Positions 1 through 10,828 of a stretch of DNA of 64,000 bases are shown in pieces (the first letter of the stretch is position 1; each line of letters opens with the position of its first letter). The notes beneath the pieces were generated by a model, which was not told the DNA's origin, searched no databases, and saw only the letters and a list, made by a program, of their open reading frames with translations. This DNA is from Sphaerolaimus hirsutus (Eukaryota; Nematoda; Chromadorea; Monhysterida; Sphaerolaimidae), in assembly GCA_964036195.1 (NCBI GenBank), contig OZ038452.1:20595785-20659784 (forward strand). The letters run 5' to 3'. Made by a program: the position numbers and the translations under genes.

Positions 1-1095
1 CGGCAAGCTCGGCCAGTCCGTCAGGCGGCTAGCCAAACACACCACCAATTTAGCACACACACTCGGTTCGTTTGCAAGTTGAGCTACGTTTGAAGTGCTT
101 TTCGTCACTGCTCATTCATAAATCTTCTGTTTGTGTAGTAAACTGTCATTCATACGCTGAGTAAAATTACTTAATGTGGAAAATTCTGCCTCAAATTTCC
201 TTGTGAAAGTGAAAGCAATCCTTCTTATATTAAGGAATGTATATTTGTACATGACATATTACAAACACTATAGGTATTTGTTTCCTCATTGCAAGTTTTA
301 TAAATGAACATATTTACATACCTATTGTAGAATTTAGGTTTATTTCTTAGCGGGTTCATTTGAGCGCATACAAAACTTCGAGTATTTTTGCACCTGTCGA
401 AAAACGAACAAATCATATATAATATATATATTATATCATAATAATCATTATCCATCTGTTGTGCTGATCAATATTGTTCAGCGAGGAACATTTCCACATT
501 TTCACCACCAATTTGCTACCTATCTGCGACCGACTTGTTCGCTATTCTATTTGTTTAGGTGTTTTTCTTGTCACTTTCACTTTTTAACATTCTGGGTCCA
601 TAGCCTCCGAAACGAATGTTTTAGTTTAAATGGCCGCAGCCGACAAGAAGTGAATTCTTCCCCATGAGTTGCTTACTTGTGTAGGGCGTGAACCTGTTGA
701 ATGCACAAGAAAGGTGCATGATTTATGTGCAGAAACATTATTGCAGACTGAGCTCTGAAGAGGTGCAACAGCGAATGCCCTGAAAAAAGATTCTCCCACA
801 CCCATTTTACTCATTACATATACTTTACTAGCATTTAGCTTCATTTATCCTTTAGCTTCACTTAGCTTCACTATTTAGCTTATTATGAGTATGTATAAAA
901 TGCACATTTGCTACTGGGCCTTTTCAAGATGGTTCAGATTCTGATAAGCCGGACAAACTGCTGTTGTTGTTTTTTTGCGAAATAAGCTTGTTAATGGCAT
1001 ACTATCTATCAGCAACGTAAATTTTGTATTTGCTGTGTAGTAGTCGATAGAACTTATGTTAATAGAAATTTCCGTTAATTCCATAAGTCAATTGT
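1..1095. other. Intergenic AT-rich stretch, no gene recognised
   Basis: Short AT-rich frames only. I see no splice-bounded exon, no conserved motif and no clear inverted-repeat element. Confidence 0.5.
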
Positions 1096-1280
1096 GCTCA
1101 CTGTAAAATGTCACAAAAAAATTTGTCTGATATCAAGAAAGATGTAAAATGTAAAGATGTAACATATAAAATGAAATATGTAAAATGTTACTGGGACTAT
1201 CATCACATTTTACATGACATTTGACATTTTTGTGTGACTTTTTAAATTTTACATGAAATTTTACAGGGTGCGGAACTGAA
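1096..1280. mobile_element. INT-1 inverted-repeat element, intergenic copy
   Basis: The left arm begins CACTGTAAAATGTCAC and the right arm ends TTTTACAGGGTGCGGAACTG. The two arms are complementary, with repeated CATTTTACATGACATTTGAC-type words between them. This is the same family as the element that forms an intron at 50924-51251. Borders are approximate and I could not read a target duplication. Confidence 0.55.
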
Positions 1281-1664
1281 CCCACACCATATTTACATGG
1301 AACGAACTTTGTTGAGACAGGAAAGTTTGTTTTGTTGATGAACGATTGATAGCAGGTTGTGGTCAGTAACTAAGGAGCAATATGGACGCCAGCCTAAACT
1401 AGTGGAAGGAAACTGCCTTTAGGTAAATATTTTTGGTGTAAGTGTAAGTCGTTGTAAGTTAGGTTATCTTCAAATCACGATTTAAATGATCACAATTATA
1501 TGTTTATTGAATTCATTAGACAGGTATATTCATGATTCAGCGATGAAATGTATCAGACGATGATCACTTTAGTAAAACCTGTGCATAATTTGGCAACTGT
1601 ATTCCATAGCTTTTGTATGCTTTAAAAAAATGATAAAACATATCCATTTTATCGCATTTTTCTG

Positions 1665-1670
1665 TTTATT
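1665..1670 (-). promoter_or_regulatory. Poly(A) signal of the acidic/GRG-repeat gene
   Basis: AATAAA on the minus strand, about 95 bases past the stop codon at 1766. Suitable as the cleavage signal for the gene ending there. Confidence 0.45.
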
Positions 1671-1794
1671 GCAGTTTCTAGGTATCCTTAATATTCTTAA
1701 ACTTGAATCACATCCCTATAAATTGATGAGGAACTATGATTTCCAATCACTAGGCCCTTCAATTCTCAGCCCCTACCCCTACCAAGGCCGCGAC

Positions 1795-2008
1795 CTGTGA
1801 CTAGTTCCGCAAATCGAGAAGTGAGAAGTAAAATGGCAAATGCGAAGTGAAACGAGAAGTGAGATTTGAATTGAGGAGGAAATTGGCAAAAGCGGAGGGA
1901 GATTACTTACTATTATTATTATTTTTTCTTCGCTTTTGCCAATTTTCTTGCCATTTCACTTAGCTTTTGCCATTCTACTTGTCACTTCTCAATTTGCGGA
2001 ACTGGCAC
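1795..2008 (-). mobile_element. INT-2 element forming intron 4 of the acidic gene (introner)
   Basis: The whole 214-base intron is one inverted-repeat element. On the plus strand it starts CTAGTTCCGCAAATCGAGAA and ends with the near-complement TTCTCAATTTGCGGAACTGG; the arms match over about 40 bases. Sense-strand flanks are AACCAGGT at the donor and TCACAGGT at the acceptor, a diverged 8-base duplication, so the AG|GT at each edge is supplied by the target. Splicing between the two AG|GT sites keeps the GRG frame (phase 1 to phase 1). Confidence 0.65.
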
Positions 2009-2537
2009 CTGGTTTCGATGCGCCCTGCCCTTTAGCGAGGCCACGCCCACGGCCTGGTCCGGATGGTTTCTGTTGAGATCCCTCATCTGATCCACTGGAA
2101 GAGGATTCGTTTTGGCCTTCTGTCTCTACTGGTTCTGTGATCGCCGCATCTGTGACTGCAGCCGTAGAATTACTGATCTCGTCTGGGCTGTCAGTTACAC
2201 TTGCTGTTTGGGTTTCATCGTTTTGTGCCTGCGGTCCGAACTTTCTTTTCTGTCCAAATCCGAATCCGAATCCGAAGTGTTCTTTGAAAGCCTTCTCCTT
2301 GTCAAAAGCCTCTGGAAAAGGGATATAGGTAGTCATTTGAAAAGCGGGTACCGTGGTAAAGGTATAGGTAGTATTTATAATCTCTCTTGCTTATTAAAGT
2401 CCTAACAAAATAACATTTCAACATTTTCTTCGGCAATTCGCCAAAATCCATGTGACCTGCGTCGTTTGCTTTCAAATTTTTTCTTCTAACCTTCTGATTC
2501 GCTGGCCCCATTTCGTCCCTGACTCCCAGATTTGGAC

Positions 2538-2753
2538 CAGAGCTGTTAAAAGTACAGAAATATCTTCAAATAAAATGTAAACGTAAAGTATTTACCGTAG
2601 AGCCTATATGAAATACGTTTTCTGTACTCAAGTACTTTAAAAAAGTACGCGTAAAGGTGAGTACAGGTCTTTCAGAGGAAACGTAAACATATCTACGCAG
2701 TACTCGAGTATACGTATTTTTCGAGTAAGCGTAAATGCGTTATAACAGCTGTG
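2538..2753. mobile_element. hAT-A MITE inserted in coding exon 3
   Basis: Termini CAGAGCTGTTAAAAG and its complement, flanked by the perfect 8-base direct repeat ATTTGGAC (2530-2537 and 2754-2761). The body is the TACGTATTT/GTAAACGTAAA sequence shared with the other hAT-A copies. It adds an in-frame TAA three codons into the element on the minus strand. Confidence 0.85.
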
Positions 2754-2867
2754 ATTTGGACTTGTCCTGTCCTCTACCCAGGCCACGTCCTGGTTTCGAC
2801 TTGTCCTGTCCTCTACCCAGGCCACGTCCTGGTTTCGACTTGTCCTGTCCTTTAGCGAGGCCACGGC

Positions 2868-3046
2868 CTGGGGCCAGTTCCGGAAGCGGATAAGTGAAAG
2901 AGCAGACGGCAAAAGCTAAATGAAATGGCAAGTCAGGTTAAAAAACAAATGTGTCATTTCACTTATCATTTTCCTTTTGCCAATTTACTTGCCATTTCAC
3001 TTTTTTGCCATTTGCGCTTTCACTTCTCCACTCGCGGAACGGGCAC
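2868..3046 (-). mobile_element. INT-2 element forming intron 2 of the acidic gene (introner)
   Basis: A 179-base intron whose two ends (GCCAGTTCCGGAAGCGGATA and the complement of GCCCGTTCCGCGAGTGGAGA) are the termini of the same family as 1795-2008. Sense-strand edges are AACCAGGT and CCCCAGGC, sharing CCAGG. Donor CCAG|GTGCCC and acceptor CCCCAG|GCC join in phase. Confidence 0.6.
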
Positions 3047-3512
3047 CTGGTTTCGATTTGCCGGATTTTGATTTCTCATCTGATCCACTGGAGGAAGTTT
3101 CGTTTTGGCCTTCCGTCCCTTCTGGTGTTTCAATTGTCGCAGTTACGGCATCTGAGACTTCAGCCGTGGAATCTGCCGCCGGGGCTTCTGTGATCTCTGC
3201 AGCGGCAGTGGTGATTTCTTCTGGGGCTTCTGTGATCTCTGCAGCGGCAGTAGTGATCTGGTCTGCAGCCTCTGTGATTTCTACAGCCAAAGTAGTAATC
3301 TCTTCCGGGGCATCTGTTACCACAGGTTCTGGCGCTTTTGGTTCCACGCTCTTGAATGTTCCGTATGGTTGTTGACCTGTGTTTGTGAAATTTTTTTTTT
3401 TGTAAAAGGTTACTTTGGCCATGCACAGTAGGAGACTGTTTAAATTTGACAAACATATAAATCTATTTTGAACATATTTTAGTTCACCAGATGGATCACT
3501 TTTGGCTGCCAT

Positions 3513-4634
3513 CAACAGTAGTTGACATACTCCTCATTCTGGTGAACTCAAATGTCTTCAAAACAGATTTAACAGAAAAGTTTTTTAAATTTTATTTGTT
3601 TTTGGTGCACCGCGATTGATACCTGTTGGTGTGAAATACAATTCACGCTATTCACCTTGAACAGACACTATACTCGCAATGAGAAAGAGCAGCGCAGATT
3701 GTTTGCAGTCCATTTTCATGTTTGACTTCACAGGAATATGCAAATGATGAGATTTGGATTTTCTTTTATACTCTGACAGTATGGCTTAGAACGATTTCCC
3801 TGCGAACAGACACGCTGTTAATATGTCTTTATTACGTTTTTGACAGATTTTCCCTTGAACATGTGCTTTCTGTGTGGGCAGATACTGTATATACGATATT
3901 TGACCCCCCCCCCTTGAATAGGTCTGTCCAGTTAGGCGATTGGAGAAAATCTTGTCTATATTTATAATCTGTGCATACGTATCCCCAAATAAAAAGCCCA
4001 GAGTAATTACCCAGAGAAATATTTGAGGGCTTATGGTAATTTATGCCATTTGAAAATGCACAGCCACATCTTCAGACATCATTTCATTCACGTTTATTAT
4101 AAATTATGAATTTTAATTTGTATACAATTTCAGCTGAACACTGGTTGCACAAGCTGACGCTCAGGTTCCATCATTTAGGTTTCTTCTGGAAAAACAGTGA
4201 CGTAAAAACAGTTAATATCGTAGTTATTTCAAACAACTTTAAATATGAAAATGATTTTCTGGGTAATTTGATAAAAAATTCAATTTTTCGATATTTACCG
4301 GAAGTTTTTCCACCACCACCTGACCATCTTTCACCGTTGCCCTTCATCTGTTTGCCTTAGAAAAAATTACAGGATGTCTATTTTACCCTCAAATATTCAC
4401 GACGATATTTTTTGTTGTAAATCCCCGCCCTTCACAATGCTCACGGCATTTTTTGCCTGGTTCAGTGAATGTGAACCGGTGAATCTAAACGGCAATGTGA
4501 ACGGGTGCAGTAGCAATTGGATAAACAATCACGGTTGCCATTTTGGGATGTCGGAATGGTTTACTGCCTCATTACCGTGGAATTTGGTGCAGGAAATCGG
4601 GCCGCAATTTAAGTGTACCATTTGGGATGCGGTG
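3513..4634. other. Intergenic, no gene recognised
   Basis: A cysteine-containing open frame (4374-4646, plus) has no splice context and no recognisable motif, so I do not annotate it. The rest is AT-rich single-copy-looking DNA. Confidence 0.4.
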
Positions 4635-5115
4635 CATAGTTGTTAAAACGTATTTATGTTTACTCGATAAGTACGTATACTTGAGTACTGCGTAAAAACG
4701 TTTACGTTTCCTCCCGAAAAAATACCGGTACTCAGTTACTCGCGTACTTTTTGAAAGTACGCGAGTGCAGAAAATGTCATTCTGAAAAAAATTTGGATGC
4801 ATAAAAAGCAAAAACCACTCAAACGAATTGGAACAGCCACAAAAATTGGCAGCGGAAATTATTTAAGTTACGATGGGTAGCGAAAGCGACGACCATCGCT
4901 TTCACTTTTGCTCATTTTTACGTCTTCCTAAGTACAAAATCAAAAAATATCCTTACCTTTACGTTTTCCCTGAGTAAAATTACCGGTATTTACGTTTACT
5001 CACCTTTTACGCAAAATATTTTACTTTACGTTTTCTGTACTTAGGTGTCAGTAAAAATTAAAGACTTTACGTTTACGTTTACTTTGAAAAAAGTTCAGTA
5101 CTTTTAACAACTCTG
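4635..5115. mobile_element. hAT-A MITE with perfect 8-bp target duplication
   Basis: Starts CATAGTTGTTAAAACG and ends CTTTTAACAACTCTG. Flanked by ATGCGGTG at 4627-4634 and 5116-5123. The body consists of TTTACGTTTACTC and GTAAACGTAAAG words in opposite orientation. The central 200 bases lack the repeat words. Confidence 0.85.
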
Positions 5116-5123
5116 ATGCGGTG

Positions 5124-5938
5124 CACTGCGCGACGCTCGTCACGTGTCCATTTCGCGGCCGAAAATCTAATCAATTTTTTATCCGTGTCCAACTTCGTTC
5201 TGTTCGGTGTATTATTTTTTCATTCGTTTGTTTCAAATCACTGGACAGGTTACTTTTTTATTTACGAAAAAATCTGTTGTTTAATTCATATGCGACTGAA
5301 AGTACGGAGTGACCGCTTTCTGAACATCAGTAAACGATAAAAAAAACATTGCTAAATATGAATTTATTTATATGTATTTATAGCTGGTTAAGTATACGTG
5401 TATTTATTTTGGACTAAATATTTCGGACGTATCTTCTTAGAGCACGAATTTTTTCCCAAGTATTCCAGTTCTGGAATTGGACATGCACCCTGCGAGGGAA
5501 AAATGCCCATCTGTTTAAGCTAATGATTGAAATTGGCGGTTGTGTTTGTTGTACTCAATGCACCGCTGCCCATTTGCCGGCGGTGCACTGGGAAGTACGC
5601 AATGAGCGCACCGTTTTCGTTACCGGTCGGGCTCGCGACTGTGAGCCGCCTTCGTGCTGCGCTACTAGCAGCCATTTGACTATTTTTGTGGATCGAGCGG
5701 CTGTGCACCTTGGCAGTGCATGTTGTGCACTTGTGCACACTTCGGTCGCAGCTAACGCACAATACTGTATTACTCAGAATACTGTATTACTGTTGCACCG
5801 TAGTTATTTGCGTTCACTATCCGGAAACGGCCGCCACATTCACGCAAAATTGAATTATTCCCGCTTTAGAACCATTCCCCCTCAACCCAGTAGAACAGTC
5901 GCTTTCAAAGCGCGCAACCCTCACAAACGCACTATTCG
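5124..5938. other. Region upstream of the plus-strand coiled-coil gene
   Basis: A 253-codon frame (5523-6284) spans this area and the next exon, but its composition (CTQCTAAH, then long Arg runs) looks non-coding. The real frame of the following exon differs. A promoter or 5' UTR could lie here; no motif is clear. Confidence 0.3.
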
Positions 5939-8900
5939 ATGGTGTTGGTGTTGCACGCGTGGTGGCCGTTCGCCAGCGGCACGGGCGGCGACGACGCGCG
6001 GCCGGACTCGCGCCCCACTGCGAGCACGTCGCACTCGTCGCAGCTGCAGCGGCACGTCGACGGACTCACCCCGTCCACGTCGTTCGTGGTCGACAGGAAC
6101 GACAACATCATCGCGGCCGCGTTTTTTGTGCTTAAGAATAAATTCGGTCCGTGTGCGCAGGGCGATGCGTACATATTTGAATATACCTATATATCGTTAT
6201 CCCCACGGGCCAAATTCAATTGACTCGGCAGGACTGTTGGTTATATACTCCGCGGACAGTAGTGTACATCCGCACTTCAAATAATTCTTACACAACAACG
6301 CGCCAACGCGATGTTATGTACGCACTGTGATAAAAAATATATTTCTTTTTCATTTTTTTGGAACAATTTTTTTTTTCCTGATGTCGATGATAGCGTGCGG
6401 GAGGGAAAACTTTTGGATGGCAGGAGAAAGTAGGCACGGATCAAAGTTATCGTGAATAGTGCACTGCCCAACAAATAGACCGTGTCAATTGAATTTGCCA
6501 TCCACAGGTCTTTACAACCCTAATTTTCCCAATTTCATTTATCAATGTTATATACTTGTTCTTCATGCGGTCCTTTGCAGATGAGCCTGAGGAATATTCA
6601 TGCGCTCGCAGCTCCTTCCGCATTAACCCCTAAAAATTTTTCAAATTTCCCCTACTCGAAAAATGTAAACCCAAAAAGCGCTTCAAATTCGCATACTTGT
6701 TAAAAGTACTGAACTTTTTTTACAGTAAACATAAACGTAATTTATCGTTATTTGACTCACACATGAGTACAGAAAACGTAAAGTATTTTTTTAACTTTTA
6801 CACAGCGTAAATCGTGAGTAAAATACTTTTTCCAGAGATAACGTAAAAATTAGTATTTTTTTCCAGGGAAAACGTAAAAAATGAGTATTTTTCTCACAGA
6901 AAATGTAAAAGTGAGCATTTTTCTCACAAAAATAACGTAAAAATTGGTGTGTGTTTTTAATTTTTACCCTGAAATAAATACATCAGAGATGTGTTTTTCT
7001 CTCCTGATAAGTATTTCTTAGGAAAATGTCCTGTTTGTCACTTTCTGTCTGACAAAATGACATTTTCTGTCCCCTTAAAATACGTTTTCTGTACTCGCGT
7101 ACTTTCAAAAAGTACGCGAGTATGTGAGTACTGGTACTTTTTTCGGGAGGAAACGTAAACGTAATTACGCAGTACGCGAGTATACGTATTTATCGAGGTA
7201 ACGTAAATACGTTTTAACAACTATGCAAATTCGACACCATCCAAAACAAAGCGCACTTCGCGCAGACCCGGGCCGCGAGGCGGCGCTCAACTCGGTCACG
7301 CGGCAGTTCAAGTGCCGCAACCGGCTGTCGGGCTCGTACCGCAAGCTCAAGGTGGCCATGATCGCCATGCAGGACGGCTACGTGGCCAGCAAGGAGCAGC
7401 GCAACGCGTTGACCAGGTACAGACTGCTCAAGAGGCTCATCAGAGACGTGAGTACTATACCGTATTTGCTTGAATAATCCCCTTCGGAGTTATTTTTTCG
7501 TCAGTCTTTTGTGAGGGGGAACTATTCCGGGGGGGGGGGAATTACGCAAGGGAGGAATTATTTTGTCAAAATCTTCAAGCATGCGTCTATTATCAACTCA
7601 TACATCTATTATCAACTCAACCCTCGATTAACACAATAAAATGTGTTGTTGTTCAAATTGTGCGCAACAAATTGATTTTATACCTTGAGGGGGTAATTAT
7701 TCGAGAGGGTTTTTTTTCCTCAATCGCCTCACAGGGGAACTATTCGAGAGGGGGGTTATTTTTTCCTCAATCGCCTCACAGGGGAACTATTCGAGAGGGG
7801 AATTATTCGAGCAAATACGGTTGCTTGCCCGTAATTGCATCGGTGCTGGGCACTGGAGTTGACCATTCAGTGTATTGCGATCGATTTTGTCACGCCAGCG
7901 CAGGTGATCGTGTATGAACGAGAATACTGGTCAATCATTGACATTCCCAAGCAGGATGTAAGGGAGTCGCAGGCGGATTATGTTAACAGGTTTGCACCTT
8001 TGAACTTTTCCCTGTTCCGACCGATCCGTTAAAAAGTACCTGCACAACCAACCAGGCTCCAGTCTCGCACACTGTAAAGTGTTAAGTAATGTGTCATGAA
8101 AATGTCATACAAATTTGTCAATTGTCATGCAAAATGTCGAAAGTTCAGCAATACAATCTTTCTTTATTTTTAAAAGTTGAATTAAATTAAATTTTGCATG
8201 ACATTTGACACTTGACTTTAGACTTAACGGGGTGTGGGATGCATCCAGAATGTATTTACCGTATTTCCTCGCAATACCCCCCGGGGGGTGATTGTTTCAT
8301 AGTGGTCCCGAGAGGGGGGGGTTATTTCGAGGGGGGGGTTATTATTTCACAAGAAAATTTTTGAAAACAAGTACGAAATTGTCGTCTGAAACGTACGCAG
8401 ACGTCGAAAAATGCAACAAAAACCGCCATTTATAATGTTCTGTAGACTAATATTAGTATGTAGATGGTAAATATGTACACTGTTCTAACGTGACACCGAC
8501 ATTGTTTTAACGTGTGTTCTGCAGTACACTGAACACAAACTACAGTTATTGTCATGTACGTTCCCTTTACACTCAATTTGGGGGGGGGGTATTTCGAGGG
8601 GGGGTGATTGTTTCATAGTGGTCTCGAGAGGGGGGGGGGGTCAAACGAGGGGGGGGGGGGTATTTCAAGGGGGGGGGGGGTATTTCGAGGAAATACGGTA
8701 TAACCGAAAACACAAATGTTTACTTTCCGAAAACACAAATTAGTGATTAAATTTCTACTCCTAATCAACTTACAATCCATTTGTATTAAATAAAATAGTT
8801 ATTGACGACCGATTTTTTCATTCTTTCAATCTGACCCTTGCGCTTTTATTTTATAAAAAAACACTCGAACATGACTGCAAGCAATTCGAAGACCTTAGAT

Positions 8901-9734
8901 ACCTAATTCCAATTCACTCAGTTATATTTACGTCAATCTAAATACACACCCAACCCAACCCATTCACAGAGTTCTAAATCATTTAGAGGAACGTATCAAA
9001 TTGGGACCAATTGGAGGTCCCTCAACAGGTGGAGGGCAGCAAAAGCCGAGCGGCATAAGAGGTTTCCTGTCTGCGCAAAGCAACGAGTTGGCCGATGCAG
9101 CGAAGGAGGCTAATTACATTGAGAGCCTGAAAGGTGGGTACCTAATGGAACACTTTTTTTACAAAATAGTGTTGGAATCACTTTGGTAAATGTAGGAATG
9201 ATGGGAAAAACACTAGGACATGTTTACCGTATTTCTGTAATTTGTATTGTATTTCTGTAACTGTGTGAATTGGTGTTCAAACGGGATCATTATCTCAACT
9301 ATTTTTCTCTCCAGAATTCTGCTCCCGAAAATTTGAAATGCCAATCCAGATCCCGATTCCCAAAACTGAAAAAACAAATCCCTATCCTGAAAAGTCAATC
9401 CAGTTTGAAACCTAATTGGTGTATTTACCTGGTACCTTTTCAATCATTCAAAATGAACAATGCATAAAATTATCAACATTGATCCGTCTTACTCTTGACT
9501 CAGGCAAATCTACAGACGACCTGCGGCGTGAACAAGAACGCCTCACTGGTGATATATTTGTGCTATGTAAAAAATATTTGGGTTTGCGTCAGGTCGTGCT
9601 TAGGTTAAAAACCTCGTACGACAGTACAAAAAACTACCCGTTTTTTCCCTCGGCACAAGATGCTTAAGGATATGATCAAAGACGCGGTGAGAAACCCGGC
9701 ATTTACGGAGATTGCACACGAGCAGGACACATGA
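5939..9734 (+). CDS. Coiled-coil protein, family not firmly recognised; frameshift in last exon
   Basis: Plus-strand exons: about 5939-6150 (least certain; donor TTCG|GTCCGT), 7266-7447 (donor GAC|GTGAGT), 7904-7989, 8970-9133 and 9504-9734. Phases 1, 0, 2, 1 agree at every junction. The protein has two similar helical segments, each a Leu/Tyr/Lys-rich helix ending in YRLLKRLIRDV (7266 exon) or HKMLKDMIKDAV (last exon). They are separated by helices (EREYWSIIDIPKQD, VLNHLEERI) and a Gly/Ser linker. The paired 'RY.LLK.LI' pattern recalls FAM13 C-terminal repeats, but I am not sure. In the last exon a run of six T (9641-9646) puts the conserved-looking end out of frame. As assembled it stops at 9667; with one T fewer it would run to the TGA at 9732-9734. 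This could be a sequencing homopolymer error or a real disruption. The 5' end may be incomplete. Confidence 0.6.
6692..7225. mobile_element. hAT-A MITE with perfect 8-bp target duplication
   Basis: Starts CATACTTGTTAAAAGTACTG and ends GTTTTAACAACTATG. CAAATTCG occurs on both sides (6684-6691, 7226-7233). It lies inside an intron, about 40 bases before the 7266 acceptor. Confidence 0.85.
7459..7821. mobile_element. TA-1 inverted-repeat element in intron
   Basis: Starts CCGTATTTGCTTGAATAATC and ends with the complement ATTATTCGAGCAAATACGG. Contains G-tracts (GGGGGGGGG near 7530) and repeated GGGGAACTATTCGAGAGGGG words. Other copies show TA at both edges. Confidence 0.7.
8050..8245. mobile_element. 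INT-1 element in intron
   Basis: Left arm CCAGTCTCGCACACTGTAAAG and right arm GGGGTGTGGGATGCATCCAG are inverted, with CATGACATTTGACAC words inside. Here it sits within a longer intron rather than forming it. Confidence 0.5.
8259..8698. mobile_element. TA-1 inverted-repeat element in intron
   Basis: Starts CCGTATTTCCTCGCAATACC and ends TATTTCGAGGAAATACGG, with TA at each edge. Several G runs of 9-12 bases. The centre (8400-8570) matches, in the same or opposite orientation, the centres of copies at 51435 and 54908. Confidence 0.75.
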
Positions 9735-9798
9735 CCATTTTTATTAAATAGATTTATATATATTTCATATTCGATAGTATTTAAAACTTCACGTATTT

Positions 9799-9804
9799 AA
9801 ATAA
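9799..9804 (+). promoter_or_regulatory. Poly(A) signal of the coiled-coil gene
   Basis: AATAAA, 65 bases past the TGA at 9732-9734. Confidence 0.55.
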
Positions 9805-9886
9805 ATTATAATTCCCAATATTCGTATATTTGATGCCTTTCATATATTTATTTGATGCCAGCTTTCGTCTAGGTAATATTTTTGTA

Positions 9887-10797
9887 CTTAGTCCGACTGA
9901 AAAGTCCCCGGGCAGTGCTCTGCATTCGCGCTAGGGGTAAGCTACGGTAATAAAATTTTGACAGGTTAAGATATCAGGTGTTTTGAGTTTTCACATAAAA
10001 TTTTACCCCTCTAGCTCCACCCACTGCGGAACTGTGGGGGTTACAATTTCGGTCATTTTGTACTGATGTACACATGGTGCTCTAGCCCAATGCTGCTTTA
10101 AGTTGTTATTATGAAACTTTGGCTAGTGTAAGCCACCAGTGTTGGCAATGTGCTGATAGTATTCAACACTTTCATCATTGCTATTAAGGTAAAATTAATA
10201 TGCAGATCAGGGTGATGTGCAAGTCCATATTGTCATTCCTGTCACTACTCTCACTACCAAATTCATCATTCTGCCTCTCCTTCTCAAAATAGCCCCCCCC
10301 CTTGGAGTCTATGCACCTCTGCCACCTGACTACCACTTCCTCCATGATCCTCCATGAGCTTCTGCTTTACTGCACATTTCAAAACAACATTAAAATCACT
10401 GCAATACAACATGATCTCAGATGATCACCAAAAACATCGATCACATCCATCCACCACGTTCCTTGCACATCAACCTGATCTGCATATTAATTTTACCTTA
10501 ATAGCAATGATTTAAATGAAAGTGTTGAATACTATCAGCACATTGACAACACTGGTGGCTTACACTAGCCAAAGTTTCATGATCACAACGTACAGCAGCA
10601 TTGGGCTAGAGCACCATGTGTACATCAGTACAAAATGACTGAAATTGTAATCCCCACAGTTCCGCATTGGGTGGAGCTAGAGGGGTAAAATTTTAGGCGA
10701 AAACTCAAAACACCTGATATCTTAACCTGTCAAAATTTTATGACCGTAGCTTACCCCTAGCGCGAATGGTGAGCATTGCCCGGGGAGCCGGACTAAG
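9887..10797. mobile_element. Fold-back element derived from a mariner transposon
   Basis: Two inverted arms of about 335 bases (9887-10222 and 10463-10797) begin and end CTTAGTCCGACT / AGCCGGACTAAG, with TA on both sides. The arms are well matched apart from scattered changes. The terminal word with GAAAAGTCCCCGGGC resembles mariner-type inverted repeats. The 240-base spacer carries a transposase-like remnant (see 10210-10365). Confidence 0.75.
10210..10365 (-). pseudogene. Remnant C-terminus of a mariner-type transposase
   Basis: The minus strand encodes about 50 residues including EEVVVRWQRCIDSKGGYFEK, then an acidic stretch and a stop. The RWQ.CI....G.YFEK pattern is typical of the last residues of mariner-family transposases. 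Upstream frames are closed, so only the tail remains. Confidence 0.55.
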
Positions 10798-10828
10798 TAC
10801 ATGCAGCTTGATGTGCGATGCTTATCTA

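Larger units (their letters stand above)
1766..3512 (-). pseudogene. Acidic Ser/Thr-rich protein with GRG-repeat tail; exon 3 broken by a hAT-like insertion
   Basis: Five exons on the minus strand: 3488-3512, 3047-3376, 2491-2867 (interrupted), 2009-2311, 1766-1794. All junctions are GT-AG and phase 1. The protein starts MAAKSDPSG. It continues with an acidic block of EEITT/AAEITEAP repeats, then GQNESSSSGSDE motifs and Lys/Gly/Arg repeats such as GRGLGRGQDKSKPG, and ends in GRG. With the inserted element and one target copy left out, the exons total 840 bases, exactly 279 codons plus a stop. As assembled, exon 3 reads into the element and stops at 2740. Introns 2 and 4 each consist of an INT-2 element. 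I do not recognise the family. The GRG tail suggests RNA or polyanion binding, but that is inference. It could be a functional gene with a polymorphic insertion; I call it broken only for this haplotype. Confidence 0.6.

Noticed and set aside
4374-4646. 90-codon Cys-containing frame upstream of a hAT-A copy
   Set aside because: No intron borders, no signal peptide and no recognisable cysteine pattern; it runs into the transposon's target site.
5523-6284. 253-codon plus-strand open frame
   Set aside because: It mixes a Cys/Thr/His-rich first part with a long Arg/Thr run. The GC-rich half reads better in another frame (5939 start). Probably chance openness in GC-rich DNA.
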